Shown: piece by piece, positions 24,960-32,951 of the stretch
Layout of the letters: the number at the start of each line of letters is the position of its first letter
How positions within the stretch are numbered: position 1 is the first letter of the stretch
Assembly: GCF_001570405.1 (NCBI RefSeq)
Contig: NZ_BBYM01000013.1
Location: 104,360-168,359, forward strand
Source: Microtetraspora niveoalba
Lineage (GTDB): Bacteria > Actinomycetota > Actinomycetes > Streptosporangiales > Streptosporangiaceae
Length of the DNA stretch: 64,000 nt
Direction: 5' to 3'
The notes under the pieces: model-generated
Told to the model about the DNA's origin: nothing
Database searches by the model: none
What the model saw: the letters and a program-made list of their open reading frames with translations, nothing else
Position numbers and translations under genes: made by a program

Positions 24960-25136
24960 ATGGAGTCGGAAGAGATGAGCGTCGCCGACGCGCGCAGGCA
25001 GTTCGCGGACGTCCTCAACGACGCCGCTGTCCGAGGCCGCATCACCTACATCACCAACCGGGGGCGCAGGGTCGCCGCCGTGGTGCCGGTACCGGTCGCG
25101 GAAGCTGCCGAACCCGCGCAGGGCGAACACGGCTGA
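24960..25136 (+). CDS. Phd/YefM-family antitoxin-like protein, cargo of the TnpB element
   Basis: A 58-residue protein. MSVADARRQFADVLNDAA followed by GRITYITNRGRRVAAVVPV is the N-terminal DNA-binding fold of Phd/YefM antitoxins. The C-terminus, which normally neutralises the toxin, is only about 15 residues and Ala/Pro-rich, and no Doc, YoeB or other toxin gene is adjacent. ATG at 24960, divergent from tnpB, entirely inside the element. I infer a solo DNA-binding regulator, perhaps of tnpB, rather than half of a toxin-antitoxin pair. The dyad just upstream supports autoregulation. Confidence 0.75.
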   Translation: MESEEMSVADARRQFADVLNDAAVRGRITYITNRGRRVAAVVPVPVAEAAEPAQGEHG

Positions 25137-25766
25137 CGTTGCGGGTTAGGGCACGCTCGGGCCTTGACGGCCCTCCCGCGCGGGCCTTCACCCCCGGCCT
25201 GAAGGCCGGAGCACTGGCCCGCATCCCGGTAGCTCTCGGCGCCGCTGGCCACCCCGATGTCGGCGTCGTCGTACTTCTTGTTCCGGTTCCTGTCCACGAA
25301 CAGCTCGACGTACAGATAGCTCGTCTTGCCGACGTAGGCGCTCGCCACCCGGGCGATGGCGCATTTCCGGTGCGCGGTCGGGCTCTGGTAGAGCGTGACG
25401 GTGCCGTACGACTTCCCGTCCTTCGCCCCCTGGCTGAGCGGATAGGTGGCCACCTTGCGGTACGACTGCCGCAGGAGCCCTGGGGAAGGGCCTCCGCGGG
25501 AGCGGCGGAGACCAGGGTGAGGGCGGCGGCCGCGGTCATGCCGCCCGCGACCCAACGAGTGATCTTCAAGGGTTCTCGCCTGACTGTTGGGGAGACGGTC
25601 GTCGAACCATCGCCGGCGAGCGGAAACGGACGACGATCACGCTAACATCACCGCGTCTTGACCTCCTAGCGGAATGATCTTCAGCCCTCCCGCCGGGAGC
25701 CGCGAGCCGCCGCCGCGGCGAGGGCGGTCCCCCGTCCGGATCGTGCGGCCGGGGGACGCACGACCG

Positions 25767-27749
25767 TCAGATCTTGGTGATGCGGACGGCGTCGGCGATG
25801 ACGTAGCCCGTGGTGGAGGTCCATCGGCTCACGCCCACCACCTTGTACGTCCCGGCCGCGAGCGTGAACGTGCCGAGCGTGCGCCACTGGCCGCCGCCCG
25901 TGCGCTGGTCCACCGCGACGGTCTGGTTGCCGCTCGACGTCGCCACGATGTACGGCGTCGCGCTGTTGTAGCCGGCGTTGGCCGGATACCAGACCTCCAC
26001 CCGGTAGCCGCCCGCGCTGGGGATGGCCGCCGTGAACCAGGCCGGGTCGCTGGCGGCCACCGGCGTGGCGAAGCGGTAGTCGGAGCCGTAGAGCTGCGAG
26101 GAGTAGGCCGAGGTGCCCCAGGCGGAACCGGCGGTGAACGACGGATCGGCGTTGTCGACGACGACGCTGAACGCGCCGGAGGAGGTCACCGGCTTGCCGG
26201 CGCTGGGCGCGCTCTCCCGCTGCCACCGGTCGAGCGCGGTGACGTAGTAGGTGGTGGTGCCCCCGGGCGCGGTGTCCGTGAAGCTCGTCTGCCTGGTGGT
26301 CCCGAGCAGGTTGCGGGCGTCCGCGAAGAAGCACGGGTCCGCCGTCGAGGGGGTGCCGTCCACCCGGTACACCGCGTACGAGGTCGGCGAACCGGTGGCC
26401 TGCCAGGAGAGGGCGACGCCGTTCGAGCCGCGGGTGGCCGAGGTGATCGAGGGGGCGGAGGGCCCGCTTCCGGCGTCCCGGGCGGGCGGGAGCGCCGGTT
26501 TGGAATAGTGGGTGGACACGAGGGCCGACACGGCGCCGATCCGGTCCGCCCTGACGTCCTTGGCGCTGAAGTACACGTCGCCGGCCACCTCGGGGTGCTT
26601 CCTGTTCTCGTAGAGGTGGTCGCTCAGCTCGGCGGGGTCCTGCCAGGCGGCGTCCTGGCCGCTCGCTCCGGCCCGGTAGGCGGCCTGGCCGACGACGAGG
26701 CCGACGCCGGTCCCCTTGACGACGTCGGACCACCAGGAGGTGAGCACCTCGTAGGCGGCGGGGGCGTACCCGATGTGCCAGTAGATCTGCGGCGCGATGT
26801 AGTCCACCCAGCCCTGCTTCACCCACAGCCTGCTGTCGGCGTAGATGGCGTCGTACGACTGCAGGCCGGACGTGCGGGAGCCGAGCGGGTCGGTGGAGGA
26901 GTTGCGCCAGATGCCGAACGGGCTGACGCCGAACGCGAGGTACGGCTTGGCCGCGTGGACGCGCTCGTCCAGCTCGCGCACGAGCCGGTTGACGTTGTCA
27001 CGGCGCCAGTCGGCGATGGTCGGGAAACCCGCGCCGTACCGGCTGTAGGTGGCGGAGTCGGGGATGGTCTCGCCGCTCACCGGATACGGGTAGAAGTAGT
27101 CGTCCAGGTGGACGCCGTCGATGTCGTACCGGCTGACCGCGTCCATGATCGCGTCTTCGATGAAGCCGCGGACCTCAGGGATGCCGGGGTTGTAGTAGAG
27201 CTTGCCGCCGTAGGCGAAGCGCCAGTCGGGGTGCTGCCGCGCCGGGTGCGTGGACACCAGCTTGGTCGGGTCGTCGTGGTTGGCGATCCGGTACGGGTTG
27301 AACCAGGCGTGCAGCTCCAGGTTGCGCGCGTGGGCCTCGGCGACCATGAACGCCAGCGGGTCGTAGCCGGGGTCGCCGCCCTGGGCGCCGGTCAGCCACT
27401 GCGACCACGGTTCGTACGGCGAGGGCCAGAAGGCGTCGGCGGTCGGCCTGACCTGGATCATCACCGCGTTCATGCGCTTGCTGACGGCCAGGTCGAGCCA
27501 GGCGCGCAGCTCGGCCTGCTGGGCGGAGGCGCTCAGGCCGGTCCGGCTGGGCCAGTCGATGTTGGCGACCGTGGAGATCCACATGGCGCGGAGCTGCCGC
27601 TTGGGGGTGGCGGGGTCGGTGGCGCAGGCCGCCGCCATGGCTGAGGTGGGGATGACCAGGTTGACGATCACGGCGGTGAGCGCCGCAAGAAGGGTACGCA
27701 GGAGCGCGGTCACGAAAAGAAGTTTCAAGAAATCGCATGGATTGCGCAA
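25767..27749 (-). CDS. Secreted GHL10/DUF187-type glycosidase with FN3 and golvesin-like domain
   Basis: A 660-residue exported protein. The signal sequence (about 8-38, ending AMA) leads to a TIM-barrel of the glycosyl-hydrolase-like 10 family (RAMWISTVANIDWPS; DGVHLDDYFYPYP; YIAPQIYWH), known from E. coli DigH, which cleaves denuded peptidoglycan glycan strands. An FN3 domain (about 430-515) and a C-terminal golvesin-like beta-sandwich (about 528-660) follow. The latter is nearly the same as that of the divergent amidase. Start TTG 27749 is uncertain, with a weak RBS. Likely role: cell-wall remodelling, or attack on wall fragments outside the cell. Confidence 0.82.
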   Translation of the reverse strand: MRNPCDFLKLLFVTALLRTLLAALTAVIVNLVIPTSAMAAACATDPATPKRQLRAMWISTVANIDWPSRTGLSASAQQAELRAWLDLAVSKRMNAVMIQVRPTADAFWPSPYEPWSQWLTGAQGGDPGYDPLAFMVAEAHARNLELHAWFNPYRIANHDDPTKLVSTHPARQHPDWRFAYGGKLYYNPGIPEVRGFIEDAIMDAVSRYDIDGVHLDDYFYPYPVSGETIPDSATYSRYGAGFPTIADWRRDNVNRLVRELDERVHAAKPYLAFGVSPFGIWRNSSTDPLGSRTSGLQSYDAIYADSRLWVKQGWVDYIAPQIYWHIGYAPAAYEVLTSWWSDVVKGTGVGLVVGQAAYRAGASGQDAAWQDPAELSDHLYENRKHPEVAGDVYFSAKDVRADRIGAVSALVSTHYSKPALPPARDAGSGPSAPSITSATRGSNGVALSWQATGSPTSYAVYRVDGTPSTADPCFFADARNLLGTTRQTSFTDTAPGGTTTYYVTALDRWQRESAPSAGKPVTSSGAFSVVVDNADPSFTAGSAWGTSAYSSQLYGSDYRFATPVAASDPAWFTAAIPSAGGYRVEVWYPANAGYNSATPYIVATSSGNQTVAVDQRTGGGQWRTLGTFTLAAGTYKVVGVSRWTSTTGYVIADAVRITKI

Positions 27750-27916
27750 TAGTCTTCACAAGATCGGGGGACCCAATTCCCGGTGACCGCCGCCGACCTC
27801 GTGCGCCCACCCGGTCCCACCGCCGCTCCCACCGCCGCGCCCGCCGCCTCCCGAGCACGCCCCCGGCCCGGCGGCCTCGGCAAGGGGCCGGGACGACGCG
27901 GCGGGATGGCCGGGCA

Positions 27917-27965
27917 GGGATGGCGGGCGGGGATGGCGGGCGGGGATGGCGGGCGGGGATGGCGG
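27917..27965. repeat. 13-bp tandem repeat, about 3.8 copies
   Basis: The unit GGGATGGCGGGCG repeats perfectly three times plus a partial copy. It is G-rich on the + strand. Confidence 0.85.
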
Positions 27966-28007
27966 ACCGAGCCAGGACGGGCGAAGCGGTCAGACGGGAG
28001 GGCGGGC

Positions 28008-28088
28008 GCCGGCGGTGCGGCGGTGCGGTGGTGGTGGCGGCGCGGCGGCGGTGGTGGTGGCGGCGCGGCGGCGGCGGCGGCGGCGGCG
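28008..28088. repeat. GGN-type low-complexity tract
   Basis: Runs of GGT and GGC triplets contain two copies of a block built from GTGGTGGTGGCGGCGCGG and end in (GGC)n. Strong G-strand asymmetry makes G-quadruplex formation and length slippage plausible. Confidence 0.75.
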
Positions 28089-28185
28089 AAAAGTTTCTTC
28101 TAACTGAGATCGCATGTCAATTATCGACATCGTGTCAGGAGTTGCCGTACGGTGCAGCCGACACCCCCTGACAGGAGCCCCCCTC

Positions 28186-29700
28186 ATGATCCTGCGCTTC
28201 GCCCGATTAACCGCTCTCGTCGCCTCCGCCCTCGCCGCCCTCGTCGTCCTCGCCGGCCAGCCGGCGACGGCCGCGGCGGCCGGGGAGACCCCGCTCCCCG
28301 CGGCGTTCGCCCGTGCGGCGGCCGACCGCGACGTGCCGCGCGAGCTGCTGGTCGCGCTCGCGTACGCCGAGACCCACCTGGACGCCCACGAAGGCAAGCC
28401 GAGCGCGAGCGGCGGCTACGGCGTCATGCACCTGGTCAGCAACCCCACCACCCACGCCCTGGAGAAGGCCGCCGAGCTGACCGGGCTGTCGGCCGAGAAG
28501 CTCCGCACCGACACCGCGGCCAACATCATGGGCGGCGCAGCCGTGCTGCGCGCGCACGCCGACGAGCTCGGCCTCGACGAGGCGGCCAGGAAGGACATGG
28601 GCCGCTGGTACCAGGCCGTGGCCCGGTACGGCAACGCCTCCTCGCCGGAGATCGCCCGTCTCTACGCCGACGCCGTGTACGAGCAGCTCGGGCTCGGGAT
28701 CGACGCCCGCGGCGTCCGGGTCGCGCCGCAGGAGGTCACGGCCGACCGCGGCGACTACGCGAACGCCCGTGACCTGAGCGCCCGGGCGAGCCTGCTCAGC
28801 GCCGACTACCCGCCCGCGAACTGGGTCGCGGCCAGCTCCAGCAACTACACGGCCTCCAGCCGCCCGTCGAGCTACGCCATCGACCGCGTGGTCATCCACG
28901 TGACCCAGGGCTCGTACGCGGGCAGCATCTCGTGGTTCCAGAACCCCAGCGCCCAGGTCTCGGCCCACTACGTGGTCAAGTCGTCGAACGGCGAGATCAC
29001 GCAGATGGTCCGGGAGAAGGACATCGCCTGGCACGCGGGCAACTGGACCTACAACACCCGCTCCATCGGCATCGAGCACGAGGGCTACATCAGCGACGCC
29101 TCGTGGTTCACCGACGCCATGTACCGCGCGTCGGCGGCGCTGACCCGCGCCATCTGCGACAAGTACGGCATCCCGAAGGACCGCTCGCACATCATCGGGC
29201 ACAACGAGGTGCCCGGCGCGACGCACACCGACCCCGGCTCGTACTGGAACTGGAACACCTACATGAACTACGTGACCGGCGGCGGCACCCCGTCGTGGTC
29301 GGCCACGATCGACAACACGAGCGCCCAGTTCACGGCGAGCTCCAACTGGGGCACCTCGTCCTACTCCGGCCAGCGCTACGGCGCCGACTACCGCTTCGCC
29401 AACCCGGTGGCGGCCAGCGACCCGGCCTGGTACCAGGTCGCCGTCCCCAGCGCGGGCACCTACCGGGTCGAGGTGTGGTACCCGGCCGACGCCGGCTACA
29501 ACTCCTCGGCGCCGTACATCGTGGCGGCATCGGGAGGCAACCAGACGGTCTTCGTCGACCAGCGCTCCGGCGGCGGCACGTGGCGCAGCCTGGGCACGTT
29601 CTCCCTCAACGCCGGGACGTACAACGCCGTCGGCGTCAGCCGCTGGACCTCGGGAACGGGCTACGTCATCGCCGACGCCGTCCGCGTCACCCGGGTCTGA
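28186..29700 (+). CDS. Secreted peptidoglycan amidase with lysozyme-like N-domain and golvesin-like C-domain
   Basis: A 504-residue exported protein. The signal peptide ends near TAAAA. Residues about 35-150 resemble a transglycosylase or lysozyme fold (LLVALAYAETHLDAH, GGYGVMHLV, NIMGGAAVL). An Amidase_2/PGRP domain (about 230-370) has Zn-type ligands in VVIHVTQGS and THTDPGSYWNW, plus WHAGNWTYNTRSIGIEHEG. The golvesin-like beta-sandwich (about 375-504) is shared with the divergent enzyme. ATG 28186 follows ACAGGAG. It should cleave the MurNAc-L-Ala bond and possibly glycan. Regulation may be via the dyad at 28114. Confidence 0.88.
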   Translation: MILRFARLTALVASALAALVVLAGQPATAAAAGETPLPAAFARAAADRDVPRELLVALAYAETHLDAHEGKPSASGGYGVMHLVSNPTTHALEKAAELTGLSAEKLRTDTAANIMGGAAVLRAHADELGLDEAARKDMGRWYQAVARYGNASSPEIARLYADAVYEQLGLGIDARGVRVAPQEVTADRGDYANARDLSARASLLSADYPPANWVAASSSNYTASSRPSSYAIDRVVIHVTQGSYAGSISWFQNPSAQVSAHYVVKSSNGEITQMVREKDIAWHAGNWTYNTRSIGIEHEGYISDASWFTDAMYRASAALTRAICDKYGIPKDRSHIIGHNEVPGATHTDPGSYWNWNTYMNYVTGGGTPSWSATIDNTSAQFTASSNWGTSSYSGQRYGADYRFANPVAASDPAWYQVAVPSAGTYRVEVWYPADAGYNSSAPYIVAASGGNQTVFVDQRSGGGTWRSLGTFSLNAGTYNAVGVSRWTSGTGYVIADAVRVTRV

Positions 29701-29747
29701 GACTGAGACCGGTACGACCCGTACGTCCCCTACGGCCCGGATGACCG

Positions 29748-29777
29748 CGGCCCGCGCCGTTCACCCGGCGCGGGCCG
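29748..29777. terminator. Terminator between convergent genes
   Basis: A perfect 11-bp stem CGGCCCGCGCC / GGCGCGGGCCG with an 8-nt loop lies between the amidase gene and the TetR gene that converges on it. Confidence 0.6.
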
Positions 29778-29796
29778 TGCCGGCGTCCCACCCGGC

Positions 29797-30579
29797 TCAG
29801 AGAGGCCGGCTCCCGGGCCCGGCCCGCTGGTCCACCACGACGGCCAGGCCGTCGAGGACCCGCTGGAGGCTGAACTCGAAGGCGTAGTCGGGGTCGTACG
29901 CCCGGCCGTGCGCCTCGCTCGCGGCCGTGCCGACCCGGGAGGCCACCGGATACCTGTCCGACTCGGCGAACTTCTGCAGCCACGGCCCGTACGCCTGCCA
30001 CCACTGCCCGTCGGTCATGCCCGTCTCGCGTTCCAGCTCCCTCATGTCGGCGGCGGCGCGCTCGGCGCTCTTGGCGACGTCGAGCACCAGGCTGAGCGCC
30101 GCGTCCATCTCGACGTCGGTGAGCCCGATGTCGGCGATCGCGCGCAGCTCGTAGTCGTACTTCGCCAGAAGGTTGGGACCGAGCACCGGCCGGCCCGTCT
30201 CGACCTGGAGGAGCCACGGGTGCCTGCGGTAGAGCGCCCGGTTCGCGCGCGCGACGAGCTCCAGCCGCGCCCGCCAGCCGCCGGGCACGTCCGGCGGGAG
30301 CTCCACCTCGCCGTACACCGTGTCGGTCATGAGGTCGAGCAGCTCCGCCTTGCCCGGGACGTAGGTGTACATCGACATCGTGCCGACGCCCAGCGCCTGG
30401 CTCACCTGCCGCATGGTCAGCCCACCGACGCCCTCCGCGTCGGCGATCCCGATCGCCGTCCTGACGATCCGGTCGACGCTGAGATCCGGACCGCCCTTGC
30501 GGCTCTTGGGCTCCTTGGTCCGCCACAGGAGGGCCATGCTCCGGGCCGGATCGGCCGCCTCCCTGCGATCAATAGGCAT
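29797..30579 (-). CDS. TetR-family regulator (TetR class, exporter-linked)
   Basis: A 260-residue repressor. The HTH (about 35-80: IVRTAIGIADAEGVGGLTM, GVGTMSMYTYVPGKAELLDL) and long C-terminal domain are those of TetR class proteins that gate drug exporters. ATG 30579 follows GAGGGA. It sits downstream of the DrrAB-like transporter genes in the same direction. The dyad in front of the ATPase gene (32692-32710) is the likely operator. The ligand is probably the exported compound. Confidence 0.88.
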   Translation of the reverse strand: MPIDRREAADPARSMALLWRTKEPKSRKGGPDLSVDRIVRTAIGIADAEGVGGLTMRQVSQALGVGTMSMYTYVPGKAELLDLMTDTVYGEVELPPDVPGGWRARLELVARANRALYRRHPWLLQVETGRPVLGPNLLAKYDYELRAIADIGLTDVEMDAALSLVLDVAKSAERAAADMRELERETGMTDGQWWQAYGPWLQKFAESDRYPVASRVGTAASEAHGRAYDPDYAFEFSLQRVLDGLAVVVDQRAGPGSRPL

Positions 30580-30721
30580 TCCCTCAGTATCCCATCGGGG
30601 CTTCCGGCCCGGATCGCCAAGGTTCCGGCGGGCACCCCGGCGTACGCGCTGGGACACAGGCGCCCGGACGTGCGGGCACCCGGGCATGCGGGGGTGCCGC
30701 TCCCCGGGGGCGTTCCCGGCG

Positions 30722-30759
30722 CGGCCCCCGGAGACCGGCCCGGCCCCCGGAGACCGGCC
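30722..30759. repeat. 19-bp perfect tandem duplication
   Basis: Two copies of CGGCCCCCGGAGACCGGCC lie between the permease stop and the TetR gene. They could form part of a GC-rich terminator-like structure. Confidence 0.8.
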
Positions 30760-30770
30760 GCGGCGCCTCG

Positions 30771-31604
30771 TCAGGCGCGCAAAGAGCGATACTTCGCGAC
30801 GGCCAGCGGCATGAAGATCAGCATGAGGACGACGGGCCAGACGACCGCCATCGTCATGGCGTTCCGCACCACCCACGCGTCGCCGCCCCAGCCCGGGTTG
30901 CCGAGCAGCTCGCGGGCCGCGGTGACCGTGGACGACAGCGGGTTCCACTCCGCGATCGCCCCCAGCCAGCCGGGCATCGTGCTCGGCGCGATGAACGCGC
31001 AGGACAGGAACCCGAACGGGAACTCCATCGTCTGGACGGCGGCGACGGCCTCCTTCCCCTTCATGGCCAGCCCGAGGTAGACGCCCACCCAGACGAGCGC
31101 GAACCGCAGCAGCAGGATGAGGCCGGCCGCCGCCAGGATCCGGCCCGCGTCCGCGCCCGGCCGCCAGCCGACGGCCAGGCCGCACAGCATCATGACCACC
31201 AGCGTGACCAGCGCGAACAGCATGTCCGCGGCCGCCCGGCCGATCAGCGGCGACATGGACGCCATCGGCATCGAGCGGAACCTGTCGGTGACGCCGCGTT
31301 CCATGTCGGCGGCGACCGCGGCCGTGGTGAGGCTGATGCCGAACAACATGGTCATCGCGAACATGCCCGGCATCAGGAACTCGTGGTAGTCCCCGCCGCC
31401 GGGCAGGCGCATCTGCCCGCCGAACAGGTAGGTGAACATCAACACGATCAGGACGTTGAAGGCCAGCGACGCGATCAGCGGGCCGGGGTCGCGGACCCAG
31501 TGGGAGAGGCTGCGCCGCGTCAGCGTCCAGCCGTCGGCCAGCGTCCAGCGGAGCCCGCCGGACCGGGCGGGCACCGATCCCGGCGTGAGGGTCCCGATGG
31601 TCAT
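30771..31604 (-). CDS. ABC-2 type exporter permease (DrrB-like)
   Basis: A 277-residue integral membrane protein with about six hydrophobic segments and the ABC-2 C-terminal signature around PLSSTVTAARELLGNPGW. The N-terminus has a cytoplasmic SHWVRDPGPL segment typical of daunorubicin-exporter-type permeases. ATG 31604 overlaps the ATPase stop (ATGA). Together with the upstream ATPase it should export a hydrophobic compound or lipid. Confidence 0.9.
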   Translation of the reverse strand: MTIGTLTPGSVPARSGGLRWTLADGWTLTRRSLSHWVRDPGPLIASLAFNVLIVLMFTYLFGGQMRLPGGGDYHEFLMPGMFAMTMLFGISLTTAAVAADMERGVTDRFRSMPMASMSPLIGRAAADMLFALVTLVVMMLCGLAVGWRPGADAGRILAAAGLILLLRFALVWVGVYLGLAMKGKEAVAAVQTMEFPFGFLSCAFIAPSTMPGWLGAIAEWNPLSSTVTAARELLGNPGWGGDAWVVRNAMTMAVVWPVVLMLIFMPLAVAKYRSLRA

Positions 31605-32653
31605 GCCTCCACCTCCTGCTCCGTGCGGGCGCCGTCCCCGGTGCCGGCGGCCCCCTTCCGTCCCGTCCCGCCTTTCCCGGCCTTCTCTTCGCCCCCGGCG
31701 CCGTCCGCGCTCTGGGTACGGCGGCCGGTCAGGTGGAGGAACACCTCGTCCAGGGTCGGGCGCCGCAGCGCGATGTCCTCGACGCCGAGCCCGGCCGCGT
31801 CCAGCGTCCGGATCGTCTCCGCCAGCGTTCCCACCCGGCCCCGCACCTGGACGCTGAGCATCCGCCTGTCGTCGTCCAGCGTCGGCTCGCCCCCTGAAAC
31901 GCGGGCGACGGCGGCCGCCGCCCTCGGCAGGTCGCGCGGGTCGCGGACGACCACGTCGATCCGGTCTCCGCCGATCGTGGACTTGAGCTCGTCCGGCGTG
32001 CCCTCCGCGATGACCTTGCCGGTGTCGGCGATCGAGATCCGGTCGGAGAGCCGGTCGGCCTCCTCGAGGTACTGGGTGGTGAGCAGCACGGTCGTGCCCG
32101 CGCGCACCAGCGACCGCACGGCCTCCCACACCTCGTTGCGGCCCCGGGGGTCGAGCCCGACGGTGGGCTCGTCGAGGAACAGCACCGACGGCGTGAGGAT
32201 CATGCTCGCCGCCAGGTCCAGGCGGCGCCGCATGCCGCCCGAGTAGGTCCTCACCGGCTGGGACCCGGTGTCGTCCAGGCCGAACTGTTCGAGCAGCTCG
32301 TCGGCGCGCCGCCGGGCCCGCCCGCCGTCCAGATGGAAGAGCCTGCCGAACAGCACCAGGTTCTGCCGCCCGCTCAGGACCTCGTCCACCGCGGCGTTCT
32401 GGCCGACCAGGCCGATCCGGCGGCGGACCAGCGCCGCCTGTGTGGCCACGTCGTGGCCGGCCACCTCGGCGCGTCCGCCGTCGAAGCGCAGCAGCGTCGC
32501 CAGGATCCGGACCGTCGTGGTCTTGCCCGCGCCGTTCGGGCCGAGCAGGCCGCGCACGGTGCCCTGCGGCACCCGCAGGTTCAGCCCGTCGAGCGCCGGC
32601 TTGCCGCCGTACAGCTTGCGGAGTCCTTTCGCGACTATCGCGAAGTCGCCCAA
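31601..32653 (-). CDS. ABC exporter ATPase (DrrA-like)
   Basis: A protein of about 350 residues. Walker A is GPNGAGKTTT, signature YSGGMRRR, Walker B LFLDEPTVGLD, and the C-terminal DrrA extension includes RRPTLDEVFLHLTG. A charged, low-complexity tail of about 40 residues (EEKAGKGGTGRKGAAGTG) is unusual. The TTG at 32653 is chosen because AGAGGAAG precedes it. Upstream in-frame GTGs at 32683 and 32701 are possible, but the latter touches the -10 TATAGT. It drives the DrrB-like permease with which it overlaps. Confidence 0.9.
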   Translation of the reverse strand: MGDFAIVAKGLRKLYGGKPALDGLNLRVPQGTVRGLLGPNGAGKTTTVRILATLLRFDGGRAEVAGHDVATQAALVRRRIGLVGQNAAVDEVLSGRQNLVLFGRLFHLDGGRARRRADELLEQFGLDDTGSQPVRTYSGGMRRRLDLAASMILTPSVLFLDEPTVGLDPRGRNEVWEAVRSLVRAGTTVLLTTQYLEEADRLSDRISIADTGKVIAEGTPDELKSTIGGDRIDVVVRDPRDLPRAAAAVARVSGGEPTLDDDRRMLSVQVRGRVGTLAETIRTLDAAGLGVEDIALRRPTLDEVFLHLTGRRTQSADGAGGEEKAGKGGTGRKGAAGTGDGARTEQEVEA

Positions 32654-32691
32654 ACCAGCCCCACTTCCTCTCACGTCTCTCACCGAGAGGC

Positions 32692-32721
32692 TACCGTACA
32701 CTATACGGTACGTCGTACGAC
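32692..32721 (-). promoter_or_regulatory. DrrAB promoter with TetR-type operator
   Basis: The perfect inverted repeat TACCGTA-N5-TACGGTA (32692-32710) encloses TATAGT, a consensus-like -10 on the minus strand. The adjacent 10-bp palindrome GTCGTACGAC (32712-32721) may be a second site. The repressor is probably the TetR protein at 29797. Confidence 0.75.
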
Positions 32722-32886
32722 AAATAGCGCGCGCGGGTGGGTGTCTGATCGCTGTGGCCCTCCGCAGGTCAGGATCGTGCGGGCAGCGCGACGGCGCGCC
32801 CGCGGTAAAGCCCGATCGGGAGAGGTGTCATCGGCGTCGGCGAGCGGACGTCGTGCGGTCCGGACAGCGCCGTTCGATCCGGCGGC

Positions 32887-32934
32887 GTTGGTCGGCCGGT
32901 TGGTCGGCCGGTTGGTCGGCCGGTTGGTCGGCCG
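32887..32934. repeat. 12-bp tandem repeat, 4 copies
   Basis: Four perfect copies of GTTGGTCGGCCG lie in the gap between the DrrA-like gene and the hydrolase gene. Both strands are open through them (LVGR or PADQ repeats), but no start or RBS supports translation. Confidence 0.85.
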
Positions 32935-32951
32935 GCGTGAGAGCGGGCTGG

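Larger units (their letters stand above)
23658..25213 (-). mobile_element. IS200/IS605-type TnpB element with antitoxin cargo
   Basis: An element of about 1556 bp whose ends carry related hairpins: CCCCAGCCT-GA-AGGCTGGGG at 23671-23690 and CCGGCCT-GA-AGGCCGG at 25194-25209, both with the CCTGAAGG core. There is no target duplication; the flanks share only ACT, so the exact edge is uncertain by 3 nt. Contents are tnpB (minus), a divergent Phd/YefM-type gene, and no tnpA, so it is non-autonomous for transposition. It interrupts the SapA-like gene. The tnpB upstream end is at 25213, and its 3' end at 23658 abuts the gene remainder. Confidence 0.82.
23529..25569 (-). pseudogene. SapA-like secreted protein gene, split by a TnpB element and frameshifted
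   Basis: The N-terminal part begins at TTG 25569 with a signal peptide (ITRWVAGGMTAAAALTL ... AEA) and GSCGS, then a frame loss near 25461-25470. One missing base would give SCGSSYRKVATYPL. The mature part runs to SGAESYRDAGQ at about 25214. The C-terminal part resumes at 23657 as WFAGPVFASADNLCVQMTG and ends GKWAHCG. Joining across the element gives ..YRDAGQ-WFAGPV.. in one frame, like the ..YAGPV.. segment of Streptomyces spore-associated protein A. It would have been a protein of about 155 residues with paired Cys, and is now inactivated twice. Confidence 0.72.
27750..28185. other. Divergent, repeat-rich intergenic region
   Basis: It separates two cell-wall enzymes. It contains 13-bp tandem repeats (27917-27965) and a GGN low-complexity tract (28008-28088). 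Near 28086-28118 GAAAAGTTTCTTC..GAGATCGCATG resembles a segment at 27713-27739 (GAAAAGAAGTTTC..GAAATCGCATG) beside the other gene's start. The dyad ATGTC-N7-GACAT at 28114-28130 is a possible operator of the amidase gene. No coding sequence is credible. Confidence 0.5.

Noticed and set aside
27917..28088. CRISPR array
   Set aside because: The 13-bp units are contiguous with no spacers.
27783..28171. Gly/Arg-rich reading frames in the gap between the two wall hydrolases
   Set aside because: They translate G-rich tandem repeats with no RBS or conserved features.
28086..28185. Cyclic-di-AMP (ydaO-type) riboswitch before the amidase
   Set aside because: Such switches often precede wall hydrolases in actinobacteria, but none of the conserved core sequence is recognisable.
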